Source of the DNA: Hyalella azteca | Lineage: Eukaryota; Arthropoda; Malacostraca; Amphipoda; Hyalellidae | NCBI RefSeq assembly: GCF_000764305.2 | Contig: NW_025932456.1 | Location: forward strand, 277,493 to 341,492 | DNA: 64,000 nt | Direction of reading: 5' to 3' | Part shown: positions 13,823 to 27,200 of the stretch, in pieces | How the letters are laid out: each line of letters begins with the position of its first letter | How positions within the stretch are numbered: the first letter of the stretch is position 1 | Program-made: the position numbers and the translations under genes | Notes under the pieces: model-generated | Told to the model about the DNA's origin: nothing | The model's input: only the letters and a program-made list of their open reading frames with translations | Databases searched by the model: none

Positions 13823-16800
13823 CAGAGTTCAGAAGGAAGTGAGATTATCTTCAGCTAGGCAACATGTATTCAAATTATATGTGTGTCTAATATTGTTTCA
13901 ATATTCGCTGGTATAAAATATATACTTTTGCATTGCATTTCGGCGAATATCTCTTAAAATATTTTCATGTCCAATTCACTGCCATGATAATGCACAGTGT
14001 ATCTCTACCAATATTCCTATAGCCAATTCTTTGCCTTGCTTAGGTATTATATCTATCCGCAAATATTCCCATGACCGATTCATATAGCAGGTATTATAAT
14101 AGGCGCATCTCTGAATTCTATAAATATTCCAATTGCCAATTCATTGCAATGGAAAGATGTATCTCTGTTAATATTCCTATGACCTATTCATTGCAATTAT
14201 TCTGAATGGCGCTCTTGGATCTTACCTCTTGTCAGATTGGCCGCTGCGACGTTATAGCGCACTTGAGTCTCGTTGGACGATAGTTTACGTATGATTATAA
14301 ACTTCAGGATTATTTTGCAGGATTTACCGCTCTAGTCATGCAAGTGCTCTTAAAATTGTAGTTGTTTTCTTCATTTTATTATATTTTCTTAACTTCATTT
14401 TATTATATTTTCTTAAACGTAAAATTACATGGAGGATCAGCAATCATAAAGAGACTGATTAGTTATTGGTGATTCAGAAACAAATGTATCTCAAATACTC
14501 CTCTTTCAGATCAACATATATTATATCAGGTGCTGATTTTCAACTAGGAAAAAAAAATAATCTAAATGGTCGAAGCTTTTTCGAGTTCATAGAAGTTCGG
14601 TGAAAATAAATTTTGCGAGGTTGTAGCCATGCTCAAGCTGTTCGATGAAGGTAAGTATTGAGGGCGTGAAAATTTTCCTTTCATTAGAAGACTAAAACAA
14701 TTAGACTTAATCGATGTTGTGTCTGTGATATTTGAGCAATAATAATACCTTGATGACATTGTCATCTGTTAGTTGACTGAATGTTTATATTCATTAATTC
14801 TACGGCAAAATATTCATATTCTCGAATGCCTTCTTTTCATAAAAATAATACGAGTTTATCAGGAAAGCATTTCTGTGGTTATGAAAAGATCGCTGGTATG
14901 ACGACAGTAAAGTTCGATCGTCTTCCGCAAATTTCTCGAGTCGGGGCGTCGGGGCAACACGATGCTCTGAAGCACAGTTCGTCTCAATGGAAAACTGTCA
15001 TGACGGCTTCAACACGTAATTGTGTTACGATTCTTGTGCAGGGGCTCGAAAATAATAACAGTCACAAATTTAATTGTAAGAGTATTTCTGTCTTTAGAAC
15101 ATTAGATGCCAATTGAAGGCTTGTGGGTTCTAAAATCGGATAAATGGAACTCAATTTATTCGATGAGGTCTCACATGTACGCACTGCAAACGCTGCTCTC
15201 ACGAAGCCCAAAAAAAATTAAGGCATCGTAATTAATTGCTGTGTTTGACTATTGGACTGTTTTTTTCTTGGCTATTTCTTGAGCCAAGAATTGCGATGGA
15301 GTTACAATGTATACGGCAACTATGGAATATTAGTTTAGTTCAAATTAAGATAATACGGTTTCCGCTGCACCAACCTCCCGAAAGTTAACATCTTCTTAAC
15401 CTCCTCTAAATTAAGAGTAATTGTACGTTAGTTTGAATTACAGGTAAACTTTTACGTCTTTAGAGCAGTAAATGCCCAATTATGTGTAACATATGCTGCA
15501 CTGCGCAAATTATTTTCATTTCAGAAAGGATGGACTCATTCGTGAATTTTTCAACATATTTTTATTATGCCGTGTGTGCATACAATGAGTCTCTTCTAGA
15601 CACCGACGCCTTCTCTCCTTGACTTCTTCTGGGCAAATTATTGACTGGAAAGATTAATTTAAATATATGTGTAAATATTGGTCCCCTCATAAGTGTGTGA
15701 AACTTTGAGTCCAGTGTCAAGATTCAGTGACATGAGACTGCCAGAGATTCATTATTTGATTCCCGTTCATAATGCCAAGATGTATGAACGACAGTAAATG
15801 TAGGTGCTCAATAGAGTCAAAGGCTTCTGGTAATTCCGTTTGCCATTCACTACTAGGCTCGGCTTAATCTCAAGGTGAATTAAAATGACGAATGTCAGTG
15901 CTTCTTATTGGAAAATTTGATTACAGAGTATAAATCAATCTTGTAGGCGGCGATATCCATAAACTTTGGAAATTGTACAGCGGATCAATTTCTAAAAGGC
16001 CTCTAGTTAGAGGGAAGGCGTCCGGAACTGAGATTGTCAGCTATAGTTCAAGTTAAAGATCAAGATTGAGATCTACTGCCTCTGTGCTTACAATTAAAAC
16101 GTTGGCTACGCTTACAATTGAAGGATGTAACAGCTTGAACATATATTATAGGACGCACATCCAAGCGGGATACCAATACCCATCCCCCACGAGCACAATC
16201 AAGCTTTCTTGCCGCCATCACAAGCCGCGAACACGTTTTCAAATTTTGTTTTGCGTATATATTTTAAACTTTGTTTGATAGCCACTTTCTTTAACACAAT
16301 ACATAATCCTGCAAGCTTTCAAATCATGGAGACCCAAGTTTAAATTGAAAAAATTCATTTATCGATGCTAACTTTTCCTAATTTTTGAGTTGCTTGAATG
16401 ACACCAAATTGGCGCCTTTTCAAACGAAAATCCAAAGCTTTTTTTTGGAGCATTGAAGCCGCTATTTGGCCGTAAGTTGACCTCACTTTTGTTATTAAAA
16501 TTCATCTCAAGTAAGACGTAATTTTCTATTGTAGGCAGGGCTCGCGTATTTTTAAGTTTTTTAAATATCAACATATTAACGTTTTTTACAAACAGGGTTC
16601 AGTGAACATCGTGAATTTTTGCATTAATTGAAATTGTTTATAAAATCGGATGTTTTTTGATGTTTGTACATAGATTTTGGAAGTTTTTATATGATCCTCA
16701 AATTAAAAAAGCATTTATATTTTGAACTAGTCCTCCGCTAAATGCAAATCAAGGCTTGCATCGTTATCGTTTTGGAACTTTACCTCACACCGATAATGGG

Positions 16801-17359
16801 CGTGTTACTAATATGAACTCCTGTTCCGGTGTCTATGTAAATTCTTTAACCGCTGAAATAGCAAGTGATGCTTTTTTACGATTAATTTAGTTGGAAAAAT
16901 ACGAGAAGATTCGCACGAAGATTTAATGGACTAATTTCAGATGTGAGGTATTTCAGCTGTGGAGCCCTGGAAGTGTGTGCTTATTTCTGCTGTTGTGCGC
17001 TCTGGGCAATAGTTGCGTTGCATTTAGCATCAGAATCCGTATAAAGGTCGTTGTTACAGTATTTGTTTTTTTTTTATGTTCTGCTCTGTCGTAAAGTTCA
17101 AACTTTAAGCACGTGAGGAATAAGATTGACCTCATGTTTTGATAATAATAAGCGACAAGAAATCCTAAAAGAATCATGAAACACGAACGTTGATGAAGAA
17201 CATATATGGATCAGATATTCTCATTGAGAGAGAACTGATGAGTTTCAATGCATCGAAAGCCCCGACTTCACTTATCGAACAAGAAGAGTCAAGCGCAAAA
17301 AAATGAACCTCGTATGACGTCTACACTTGACCAGCATAAAGATTATTTTTATTTGAGCT

Positions 17360-17515
17360 CGTCGTTGTGCGGGAGCTCGTCGTGACGTGGAGTGCAGGCT
17401 GGAGCTGTTAGACGTCGCTGCAGGCAGTGCGGGAGCTCGTCGTGACGTGGAGTGCAGGCTGGAGCTCAGTTAGACGTCGCTGCAGGCAGTGCGGGAGCTC
17501 GTCGTGACGTGTAAG
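17360..17515. repeat. 60-62-bp tandem repeat, about 2.5 copies
   Basis: Copies start with GTGCGGGAGCTCGTCGTGAC at 17,367, 17,427 and 17,489. Units include CTGCAGGCAGTGC and a TTAGACGTCGC word, and one copy carries a 2-base insertion. The repeat leads into a GC-rich stretch to about 17,600 with no recognised gene. Confidence 0.9.
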
Positions 17516-19817
17516 CGTCGCGGCAGCAGCGTGCGGCTGAAGCGCGCCGGGCGGAGGCCGCGATCGCGTTGCAATGGCCGCAGGCTCTGCGCCGTTGCTC
17601 CGGCATATTGAAATGAAATTTTAATACGTTACGAACTGCTTGTTGTGCTACTCAAACATGCGTGTAATGCTGCTCAGAACATGTTGCTGTGCTACTTGAA
17701 TATGCTTTTATGCCACTCCACGTGAAATCGATACGCAGCTAAAATTCATTCTCGTAAATTTAATAGCAAAACTCTTGGCGGATATTGAAGATTTCGAGAC
17801 AATATCGGTAGATGACGGCCATTTTAAAATGATCATTAGGTATTTTTGATACCTCAAGGCGATCTCAGTCGCTAAAGTCGAGCTATAAATGTTGCGGCAC
17901 TTTACGAGTCTAACAATAAAAATTTCAAATGATGCAAATGATGTTTAGTCAATGACATCTGAAACATCATCCCGCACACATCATCCCTCAGCATCCAGAA
18001 TTAGACACAATCTAGCATCATTACGCACGAAATACAATCCAAACTGCGGATTTGCTCGCGATTTTTTTTTTATTAAAATGAAAACTATTCTGATTTTTTA
18101 ATTTTTTTTATTTGCAAAGTAAATGTTCGTAAGAAAGCAAGAACTTGGGTCGTTCGAGTACATCAAAATATTAACAAAGAGCGAACATCAAAAGTTTTGC
18201 TAATTTCGATAAAAATATCTCTACCCTTGCTAGGACGCACGTTACATTTATATTTTGGTAAATAGTTCATATTTATGATCCAATTTGATTTTCTGATGGA
18301 TCCGGTATACTTCTTTTTGTATTTAGCAGGTATATACTCACTTATGTAGCTTGGTTTCTCTTTGTATCCAAGTTGGTACATCTTTTGGAATTTTATTATA
18401 CTCTCTTTTGCATTTAGCCATGTTCCTCAATTCTAGTACAGATGATTCTCATATCGTGCACAGTTTAGCTTATTTTTAGCTTCTTCTTCTTCTTATTCTG
18501 TCGGTCCGTTGCGCCCAGGCTTGAATTTAGCTGAGATCTAAACACGTGTGGCAAGCGTTCAAGGATGTACTTCCTCAAAAAATTTTTAGTAGAAGCATCG
18601 AGCAGCAGCAGATATTTCAACAATGCGAATAAGTTGCAGGTGACACAATGCACATTTGATAATTACTGATTATTATAATTGAATTTTCAACCAAAAATTA
18701 AACTCTAATAATACAAGTTAATCTATGAAGCTTATTTAAATTAGTTGTTTTACATGTTATTATTATGTCTGCATGGTAGGGAGACTGTTTACACCATTCG
18801 ACGAACGAGAAAAGACGAAGCAAAAGAATTATTTCGTCATCACAATCGCGCTGTATCATCAAAATCAAATTTACTACTATTGATATTGACTCAAAATTAT
18901 GAATAATTATTCTCGTGTTTACACTCGTGAACATTTTATTCTTTCATATTTTCAAATGCATGCCACAGAATTGTTTTTTTACTGCGTTCCAAAACTAATT
19001 GCATGACATAACTTAAATTAACCAAGCTAGGATTTACGGTTAATCACTTCATTCGAATTGACCCGCATGAAAATATTGCAATAATTAATACGATGTAAAT
19101 AATTTCTTTCCCCAAACCTGACCCGCGGGCATGAGCAGCAATATTCATGAACTCATTGCCTGTAATATTTGTTTGAGATGCCGAGGACAAACAAACTTTA
19201 AGAGGAGGTTAATCATTCGACATGGAGCGGCAATGCATCAAATGATGCGCACGAAGCTGAAACGCATTCTTATTTTCATAGTCCAGCGCCGCAAGCCATT
19301 CCTCAAAGGCAAACCTACTAACTTTTTAATGCTTTTTATCCTAAAAATCTGATGTAGGCCTCTTACTAATTCAGGGGATCCAGGATGAGTTTTTGTCGGT
19401 CCGGGTTCTCTGATCCCTGTAAAGGAAATATATTAAAAATCGACAATACTGTGAGGTTTTTCTTCCAGCCATTATAATGCTCGCAAGATTCCCTTTCGAC
19501 AATTTTTTTATTCTAGCTCAGTGAACTTTTTGGTTTTGTTTTGCGACCTACCTTCGCGAAAAGGCTTTTTCGAGCACGTTTGATGCTGCACAAAAGTTTC
19601 ATGTATTTTTTATATACATTCGATACCTTGGACGACTTGGACGTCTGTGGAGCCTTGTATTAGAAAGTCACTTTTGCGCGCCTCAAAAACAATTTTCTTT
19701 CCACGAAATGCATTGCTTCATTAACATTTATCTGTAATGCATGGATTAGAGACGAAAATCGAGCATTGACTGCTGCTGTGATTTTGCTCCTGACACTTTT
19801 AATGACATACCTACCTG

Positions 19818-19912
19818 GGCTTGTTACTGCGCTGGTGACAGTTTTGGTGGGCTTGTTACTGCGCTGGTGACAGTTTTGGTGGGCTTGTTACTGCGCTGGT
19901 GACAGTTTTTCT
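19818..19912. repeat. 32-bp tandem repeat, three copies
   Basis: TTGTTACTGCGCTGGTGACA recurs at 19,821, 19,853 and 19,885. The copies are essentially identical, implying recent expansion. The unit contains GGTGAC, a weak donor-like word, but there is no exon beside it. Confidence 0.9.
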
Positions 19913-22900
19913 TGTTGGACTGCGGAATTTGTACATCGAGTAAAAATTCTAATCTCCAAAATTGTTCATTAGCCTATTTCTCTTCAGTGTCTTGCAGTTG
20001 CTATAATTGCTAGCTCTCAATATTCGTCGCCGTTGATTAATAAAAGTTATGTGAGTGTCAGACGAGTGGCTTCATTGCCGTATTAAAAATCTAAAACAAT
20101 TCTTTACTTTTTTTTATTGTCAGGTGATGTGAAATTTTGGATCGAATTCTGCATTTGATCACCAAGAAATTTTTTGTCAAAAAAGTTAATCACAATAATT
20201 TAAATAATTTAAATAATTTCATAAATACAATCCATTGGACATATCTTGCCCATGTTAGGTATTAGCCCGCGATAACTTACTCATTTCCTGTATTAGGTCG
20301 AGAATTAATTTTTTAAAGTTTTGTAATTTTAAAAAGTTTTGTATTTTCCAAAAGTTTTGTAATTTTCAAAAGTTTCGTAATTTTCAAAAATTTAATAATT
20401 TTCGACAACTTGTAATTTCGTACTCATTCTTTAATGTCCATTAAATTAATTTCTCCTCTTGGCACCATGCACAGATGTCTGCCCCACTGTATATGCACGT
20501 GGCTCCTTCAAACCCTTCGCTATAGTTTCTCTTGGCTCGTCACATTTACTTTCAAGTTGCGAGTTTTACTTCTTGGCGCGAGTTTCATTCGAATTCCGTA
20601 CGTTCGCTGGAATAATTTCATTTCGGACCATCGCCATGGACGTTGTCAGCAATTACAACTCTCAAAAGTGCCCTGGCATTACTGCTGCATTTCCTTGAGC
20701 GTCTCAAGTAGAACCCTAATTTGGCTCCGTTCCCCGCTGCTATTCCGCAAACTTTAATCACTCAAATGAATAACATCAATTCTCGGTCTTGTTGCATTTT
20801 GGCTGTCCCAGCTTATCCAATTATTTTGCATTCCCCTCGTGTCCTGCTTTAGCATTCTGTCGCTCTTCTCCCATGCGTTCCTTCTCCTTATCCGCGATCC
20901 CCATTCCGACTGAATCTTTCACCCTTTCCTCCCGCCCTCACCCCCTCATCATCACCCTCTTCCAGTGCGTCCACCAGTTGAAGGAATTTCTTAACTTATG
21001 AGGTGAAAATCATATTATATTATTAATCTATCTGCAATTTTTCATCATAGTAGTTATGAATTAATCCAATATAGTTTAACCATAATGCAGTAAATTTTCC
21101 GTATAATTTCTGTGCAATTAGGTCCGTCATTGAGCAATATTGGCGAAGTTCTACTCTTGTCGCTCATTGCTCCCCTTCACGCCGTGTTTTTGCAGGAGGG
21201 CGAATGAGACCCTCCCTTAATTCCGATTATGGTGCATGTTCAAGTTGCCACTTTGCTAGCTTGCAACGCAGTGCAAAATAACCTTACTTGTGATCTCATG
21301 AATATAGCCTTTCGTACTGAGAACTCTCAAACATACACAAGTAATCTTACTAGTATGGGATTTCATTTAGCAAAGCAGCATTGCCTACCTAGCTGAAAGA
21401 GATTGACTTTTCAGGTTTTGCAACACCAATGAACTTGAACACTGATTGGAGGAAAATGTTTTTCGGCAAGTGATGTTTGCAGTCGCAAGTATATATTTTT
21501 CATAAAATTTAACTCCTGGAAAATGGTATAAAACGGTGTAATTTGATCCTATGATGTTTGTTTCATCGTGAAATGAAAATGTCAGTATTTGCGCATGACG
21601 GTGGACATTCCATTACGTCGGACTTCCTGAACCGTGGAGATCTCGAAACAAGCTCATATTTATTTGATTAGAATATGTAGAATCTGTTCAATCGACCTTT
21701 AATTTAATCTCCGGCCAAAGTTAACCCATAATCGAATGACTCACAAAATGCCTGCAGTTTATTTTCGTTTGTGGTCAATATGCTTTGAATACAATTTTGC
21801 TGCTAATGGAAAGCTCCATTTTATTCTACTTTATTATGACATTGTTTTCATAAGCTCATTCTGATATTGAAGATTCGATGCGTTTGGTGATCACTGGACG
21901 GAAAGTTTTAGAATTAACGAGCAGAGAGACGCTGCCTATATTTGTTTGTGTTCACCATTGCCATATTTGATAAATAATTTGAATACGACAAAATATATTG
22001 ATTAAAACCACAATACTTGTTACGTCGCTTGTCGAGTATTGGAAATTACGTGCCTGAAATTTACTGGCCGCAGCAACTGGATCAGCATTTGAGATTATGA
22101 ATTGTCGAATATCTGAATAGGTTGGTATAGGCTGTAAACGTTAAATTGAAATAGCAATTCTCTTTTATGATACAGAGAAATTGCAAACGTTCTAAGTAAT
22201 TTTCTTCCAACCAGTAAGAAATACAAACTTAGACTGAACTCAATTTCACCGATGTTGATACAACTTAACAACTCAAGATGGTATGTAAAAGTCTGGCACT
22301 AAGCCTCTCTAGCGCTCAAGATCACCGAGTTTGACTATTGAATTCCTAGACTGAAGCGACTCCAGTCTTTTATGGACACATTTCAAATGTTGCCGCATGC
22401 AGCCAATCACCGTCGGCTTGCCTCAGTTTCTCAGCATCCTTGTTCGTTTCCAATAGATTGTTACGTGTCCATTTACTGAGCTTTCTTTGATGGAAATAAC
22501 TGGTAAGCCGAGTGAAGAACTGCTTCTTTGATTAGCAATGCAAACTTACGGCTTCCCTGGTGCAGCTTCGTTAATTGTAATCTCTGTCAAAACATTCCCA
22601 GCGGTGGACAATTATTCGGTACGTTATCTTGAGGAGGGAACTCACCACTGGCATTTATTTTACCTAAGCTGCACTCGTTGATGCTTGAAGTGAGCGTGTC
22701 TGGGTATGGCAGGGGCAAGTAAACGAACAATTCATCCATTTTGTTACCTGTATAGAATGAAAAATAAAAAAATCAGGCGTAAAATGAAATTAGGATGTTG
22801 AGTTGGACTGCGAAAATATATATTAGGACGATTTTTAAAATATATTCATTTTCTGTTCACAGCTATGGAGCAAAAAAAATGGTGCCTTGAAATTATTACG

Positions 22901-23014
22901 ATTACTCGAAATTTCTGCCCCGCACAAGTCACATATATTTATCGGAATTTATTGTTATGAAAAAATATGTTCAAAAGAAGGATTGAAATGATGCATATAT
23001 GTGTTCTCCTGCAG

Positions 23015-24243
23015 GTCTGGAGCGCGTTCTCGAAGAGATGATGGGAGAGCCTCTCAGTCTCAAGATTCGTTCTGATCTTTACTGCAACTCCAGCCACCCG
23101 ACGCCTCTGAACCCAACAAACTTCTCGTCGCTGCAGACGACCTCGTCTCATTTGGCATCTCTATCCCCGCACCCAGTTAACGTTTTGAAGCCAACAACGA
23201 CAACAATCCAACAAGAAGTGTTCACAATCTCATCTGCTCCTAACGTGGTACCTCAAACCCTACCAGCTTCAGCCTACGTAACATACCCCAACAACACAAC
23301 TGCAAACCACGCGGCCAACTGCAGTGCTCTCAAAACGAACACCTTTGACGCCCATGCATACACTTCTCCAGCAAATCATCAATCGCCTGAAGCACTCCTG
23401 AGGGTTCCGGGACGGTTGTTCGCTCCACGCAAAACGCCATACGTACCTGCGGCCGCAGATCATACTGGTGTCGGTAATCTTCACCCTTCTCACAGATACC
23501 AAACTCCTATTGTATCCAAATTCCAGACGCAAAAATGTTATAACGCTGAAAATGATACCCCAGTAAATTCTGCTGATTTCAGTTTAAATTCAATTGCAAA
23601 AACTTCCACACGGCATCCTACTCTGAACTTTGAGGGCGGCGTAGAATATGTTTGTCAACCCCACATCAGTGGCCTAAGTCAACCATTACTACTACAACCT
23701 CATATCAGTGGCACAAGTCAACCATTACTTCCACAAACTCATAGGACCTCTTCTTCTCCGCAAGAGCAGATTTCAGGCGAATTTGCTTATCCTGTGACGA
23801 CATCAAGTGTCAGAATGCCTCCTACTGCAGCAATGCAAGTTTCTAAAGATCCTTCTTTGGGACCATCATCGTCACCTCCAAATTCTGTCGGTTCAAGTGT
23901 ACTTGCCGACGATAAAATGGCGATGGTTGATGTAAACAGCTTTTCCGCAAACGACTCTCAATCAGCAGCATCTTTAGCTGCAAACATCTCGGCAAGTGCG
24001 ACTACTACCACAACCCGGGCATCTCCTTCTCTGGACGCGGTTGCCGGTCACAGTAGTTCAAAGGGTAATCACACCCCAAGCTCCTCTACTCATGGTACAT
24101 CAACAGAAACTTTTGTGAAAGACTCAAGTGTTCTGGAGTCAAACTCATCGACAAGAAGAAGCTACGAAGAAATGTGTTCATCGCTCAAGCAGATTTGGAA
24201 CGTCACGAATGCCTGCTCAGCTTGCAGCAGCCATTTGCAAACG
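23015..24243 (+). CDS. Eip93F: E93 exon, Ser/Thr/Pro-rich N-terminal part
   Basis: The acceptor TCTCCTGCAG precedes GT CTG GAG, so two bases complete a codon; the donor is ACG|GTGAGA (phase 0). It encodes 409 residues beginning [20 protein letters not shown] and ending [12 protein letters not shown]. The CxxC near the end could bind metal, but no partner pair is clear. The middle is low-complexity Ser/Thr/Asn/Pro. It contains a 13-residue tandem repeat ([10 protein letters not shown] followed by [10 protein letters not shown]). The ATG at 22,999 lies in the intron polypyrimidine/acceptor region and is not the start. Confidence 0.85.
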
Positions 24244-27200
24244 GTGAGATCGACTTCCCAATGTCTGCTTATTACTGTTTCCATTGCAACTGAGTGAAAT
24301 ATTTGATCATAATATTTTTGAAACCCCAATTCATGTGAAGTTCTTTATTGCTAATGTTTTTTGCAGGTGGCATCTTCATCAGCACCGCACGCAACTTTAG
24401 CTACCTTTGGTACAAGCAGGAGCTCAGCATCGGAGGTTGGATACAATGACGCAAGAAGCTTCCAGTACTCTTCTCAAGCTTCTTTGGAAGCATGCAACAA
24501 CAACGCGGGGACAATAATAAACCATTTAATTAAAGTTTCTGAACCTGAGAACCTCGGTGAAAAGCATGTCGCCAACAAATTGTCGTGCGACGTTCAGTCG
24601 ACAGAAGCTCCACAAGAGCGTCTCTCGAGCTCAGCTAAGGAAGAGGGAGTCTGTGATGGCAAAAATGATTACGACGTGAATGATATCATCGATGTAGTGT
24701 CTGTCCGTGAGGCAACATGTACGAAAACAACCGAAACTATTCCGGGACAACATCCTACTTTGAAAATAGACGAGCCAAATTCACGGCCGTTCAGCCAACC
24801 TCTGCAGATGTCGATGACGGTGCGTAACGAGGCCATCAAACAGCAGATGTTACAAGGCTGTCTAGTGAGCTCCAGAATTTTCACAAAAGAATTGACTCCT
24901 CACAACAGAGTGAGTCAGTCAACACAAGAAGCTCCTTGTCCATCTGCTTCAAGTAACGAAACCCTCGATCTGTGTACTCGGCCTAAAGCTTCCCCATCGA
25001 ACTCAAATTCTCCGCACTTGCCATCAACCGGGCCCATCGATATTCAACCTTCGAGTCCTGACAATCAGCATGACCAGAATGCCCTCTCCGCTTCAGCTCC
25101 AGGCAATTCAAATGATCAGCCCAGAGATCAGGCACCCCATTCTGGGACTTTTTCTATCAAAAGCTCGTTGTCAGGAGACTTTTTCTCAGTAGCTAGTCTT
25201 GCGCGCAGCAGCAGCTGCAACAGCGTTGTTGAGGAGGACAGAGTAGGAAGTTTTCCCTGCGCTCCGACGAGCAACCTTCCACCCCACATCCTAGCTTGGC
25301 TTCTCGGCTCCCAGCTAAATCCCCTGCATAGGATGCAGGTGAGCGAAATCTACGCATTATAGAAACCAGAATATATTCTCTTATCCTTCGGTAAGTATTC
25401 AGCTTGAAAGGATTGTCTCAAGATTTTAATCATAAATCCAAGCTCAAATTAGCCTATTTATTACGCGAAGAACTTAAAATCCAACTTCTGAAGTAATAAA
25501 ATATGTATTTCTTTTAAAATATTGATGCCAACCAGAACACAGTTTGCTCGTAGGCATCGCCCAGAGCAACGCTGGTATGTCATTACAAAACCAGAACGCA
25601 TACAGGTTCATAGCGAGAATGAATGGAAATGCGTTTTGTACTGAATTAATCGTTCTGTTTCAGATCAAGTTTGTTCCATAAGCGAGGTCCATACAAGGTC
25701 CAGAAATTTATCTCCACTAAGTTTCTTTGCTGGCCATATTACCTAGCATGAAACAAACGAATAAAAAAAAAAAACGACGGTTTTGCACGAACAATGCACA
25801 ATTTTATTAACGGATTCAACTCGAGAGTTGTGATGCGAGCGTTTCATGCTTAGTAGCTCGTGCGTGACGTAGCAAAACTTCAGAGTATCTTTGAAGCTCG
25901 AATCCCAGTAACTGCGAGCTGCAAACGGAGCAGAATTACTCAGCTTAGGGGATGAAGGCCATGTCGCTAATGCGAGCTGAAACGCAGCAGAATTACTCAG
26001 CTCAGGAGATGAAGGCCATGTCGTTACTGCGAGCTGCAACGGAGCAGAATTACTCAGCTTAGAGGATGAAGGCCTTGTCGCTACTGCGAGCTGCAACGGA
26101 GCAGAATTACTCAGCTCAGGAGATGAAGGCCATGTCGCTGCTGCGAGCTGCAACGCAGCAGAATTACTCAGCTCAGGGGATGAAGGTTGTGCCTACAAAT
26201 TGGTACGAGTCTCGCCTAACTCGCTCAGCACCTCATTAGCTCCTCACCTTTATTGCCTGGCGCGAGTTGCGCGATACAAACTTATGAGTGCGTCGCTCGG
26301 TGTCACTGCGACTTCTTAAGGCTTTCTCGCCAATTTTGTTCTCAGAATCTGCTTAATTTCGACTCGTTTGTTGCACAGGGCAAAATAACGTAATATTCGC
26401 AGCTCGCGAGCATGTCGCTCTCACTATAAAATATTAGGAGCCTTTAACGGGCAACACTTATTTACAAGAATTCTGAACAATTCCTCGAGCAAATTATGCA
26501 TTTGTGTTAAAGTTATATTGAATACTTGTGTTCATTATCCAGCTGGTCAATCTGAAATGTATCATAAGGTAAGTTCGGTAAGTTCGTTATTTCACGGTTT
26601 CTTAAGTACCAAATGACCAGTTACTCACCATATAATTAATATATTTTTCATTCCTGTTGCAGCATTCCTTGAATACCATGGCTATCCCGAACTCATCCCT
26701 ACTGGGGTTGAGCTCGTTGTACTCCCCCTCCCCCGCGGTGTCCCCCGACGAGCCTCTCGACATCAAGCCCCTCGACCTGAGCTCGAAAGCCTCGGGGTCG
26801 CCAGACTCGCCCATGGTTTGGCCGCTGGACGCCGCCCGGCCCTCGCATCCACCTACCGCTAAGCCATCAGTTCTGGGCGCCGTGGGCTGCCTGACGTACG
26901 ACGGCGACGCAGACAGCGGCGGCAGGGCGGTGCTCAGGTCCCTAGGGGCGAGCGGACCAGCGGCTACGCCCCCGCTGCCTGAGCCTCTCTCTACCGAGGA
27001 CCTGATCACCCGCGTGCTGGAGGCTAAGGCCTCAGGCAGGTAATTGAGAATATAGTTCATAGTATGTTAGGAGGGCACACTTTGAATGTACATGATATAG
27101 GATTCATATTATGTTGGAAATTGGTTTTCATTATTTTGGATAAATGATTGTTGGAACACTCGCCCGGATGAAGCGCCGGAAAACACTCATCACATCCACG

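Larger units (their letters stand above)
1..23014. other. Long non-coding region upstream of the first visible E93 exon
   Basis: I see no exon here with convincing splice sites plus protein-like sequence. Open frames are short and lie in low-complexity or AT-rich DNA. The region holds several tandem repeats, listed separately, and a long pyrimidine tract. Because the first visible E93 exon starts inside a codon, at least one upstream E93 coding exon exists, and this stretch may be a large 5' intron or may contain the promoter. A short coding exon hidden here cannot be excluded. Confidence 0.6.

Noticed and set aside
13443..13916. 157-residue Cys/Leu-rich frame and overlapping frames
   Set aside because: All three frames are open only because a 19-bp unit repeats; there is no gene context.
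14781..15116. 111-residue plus-strand frame
   Set aside because: No domain, no codon bias or splice context, and AT-rich surroundings; likely chance.
22999..23014. ATG at 22,999 as E93 start
   Set aside because: It lies in the TTCTCCTGCAG acceptor region; the exon begins at 23,015 and needs an upstream exon to complete its first codon.
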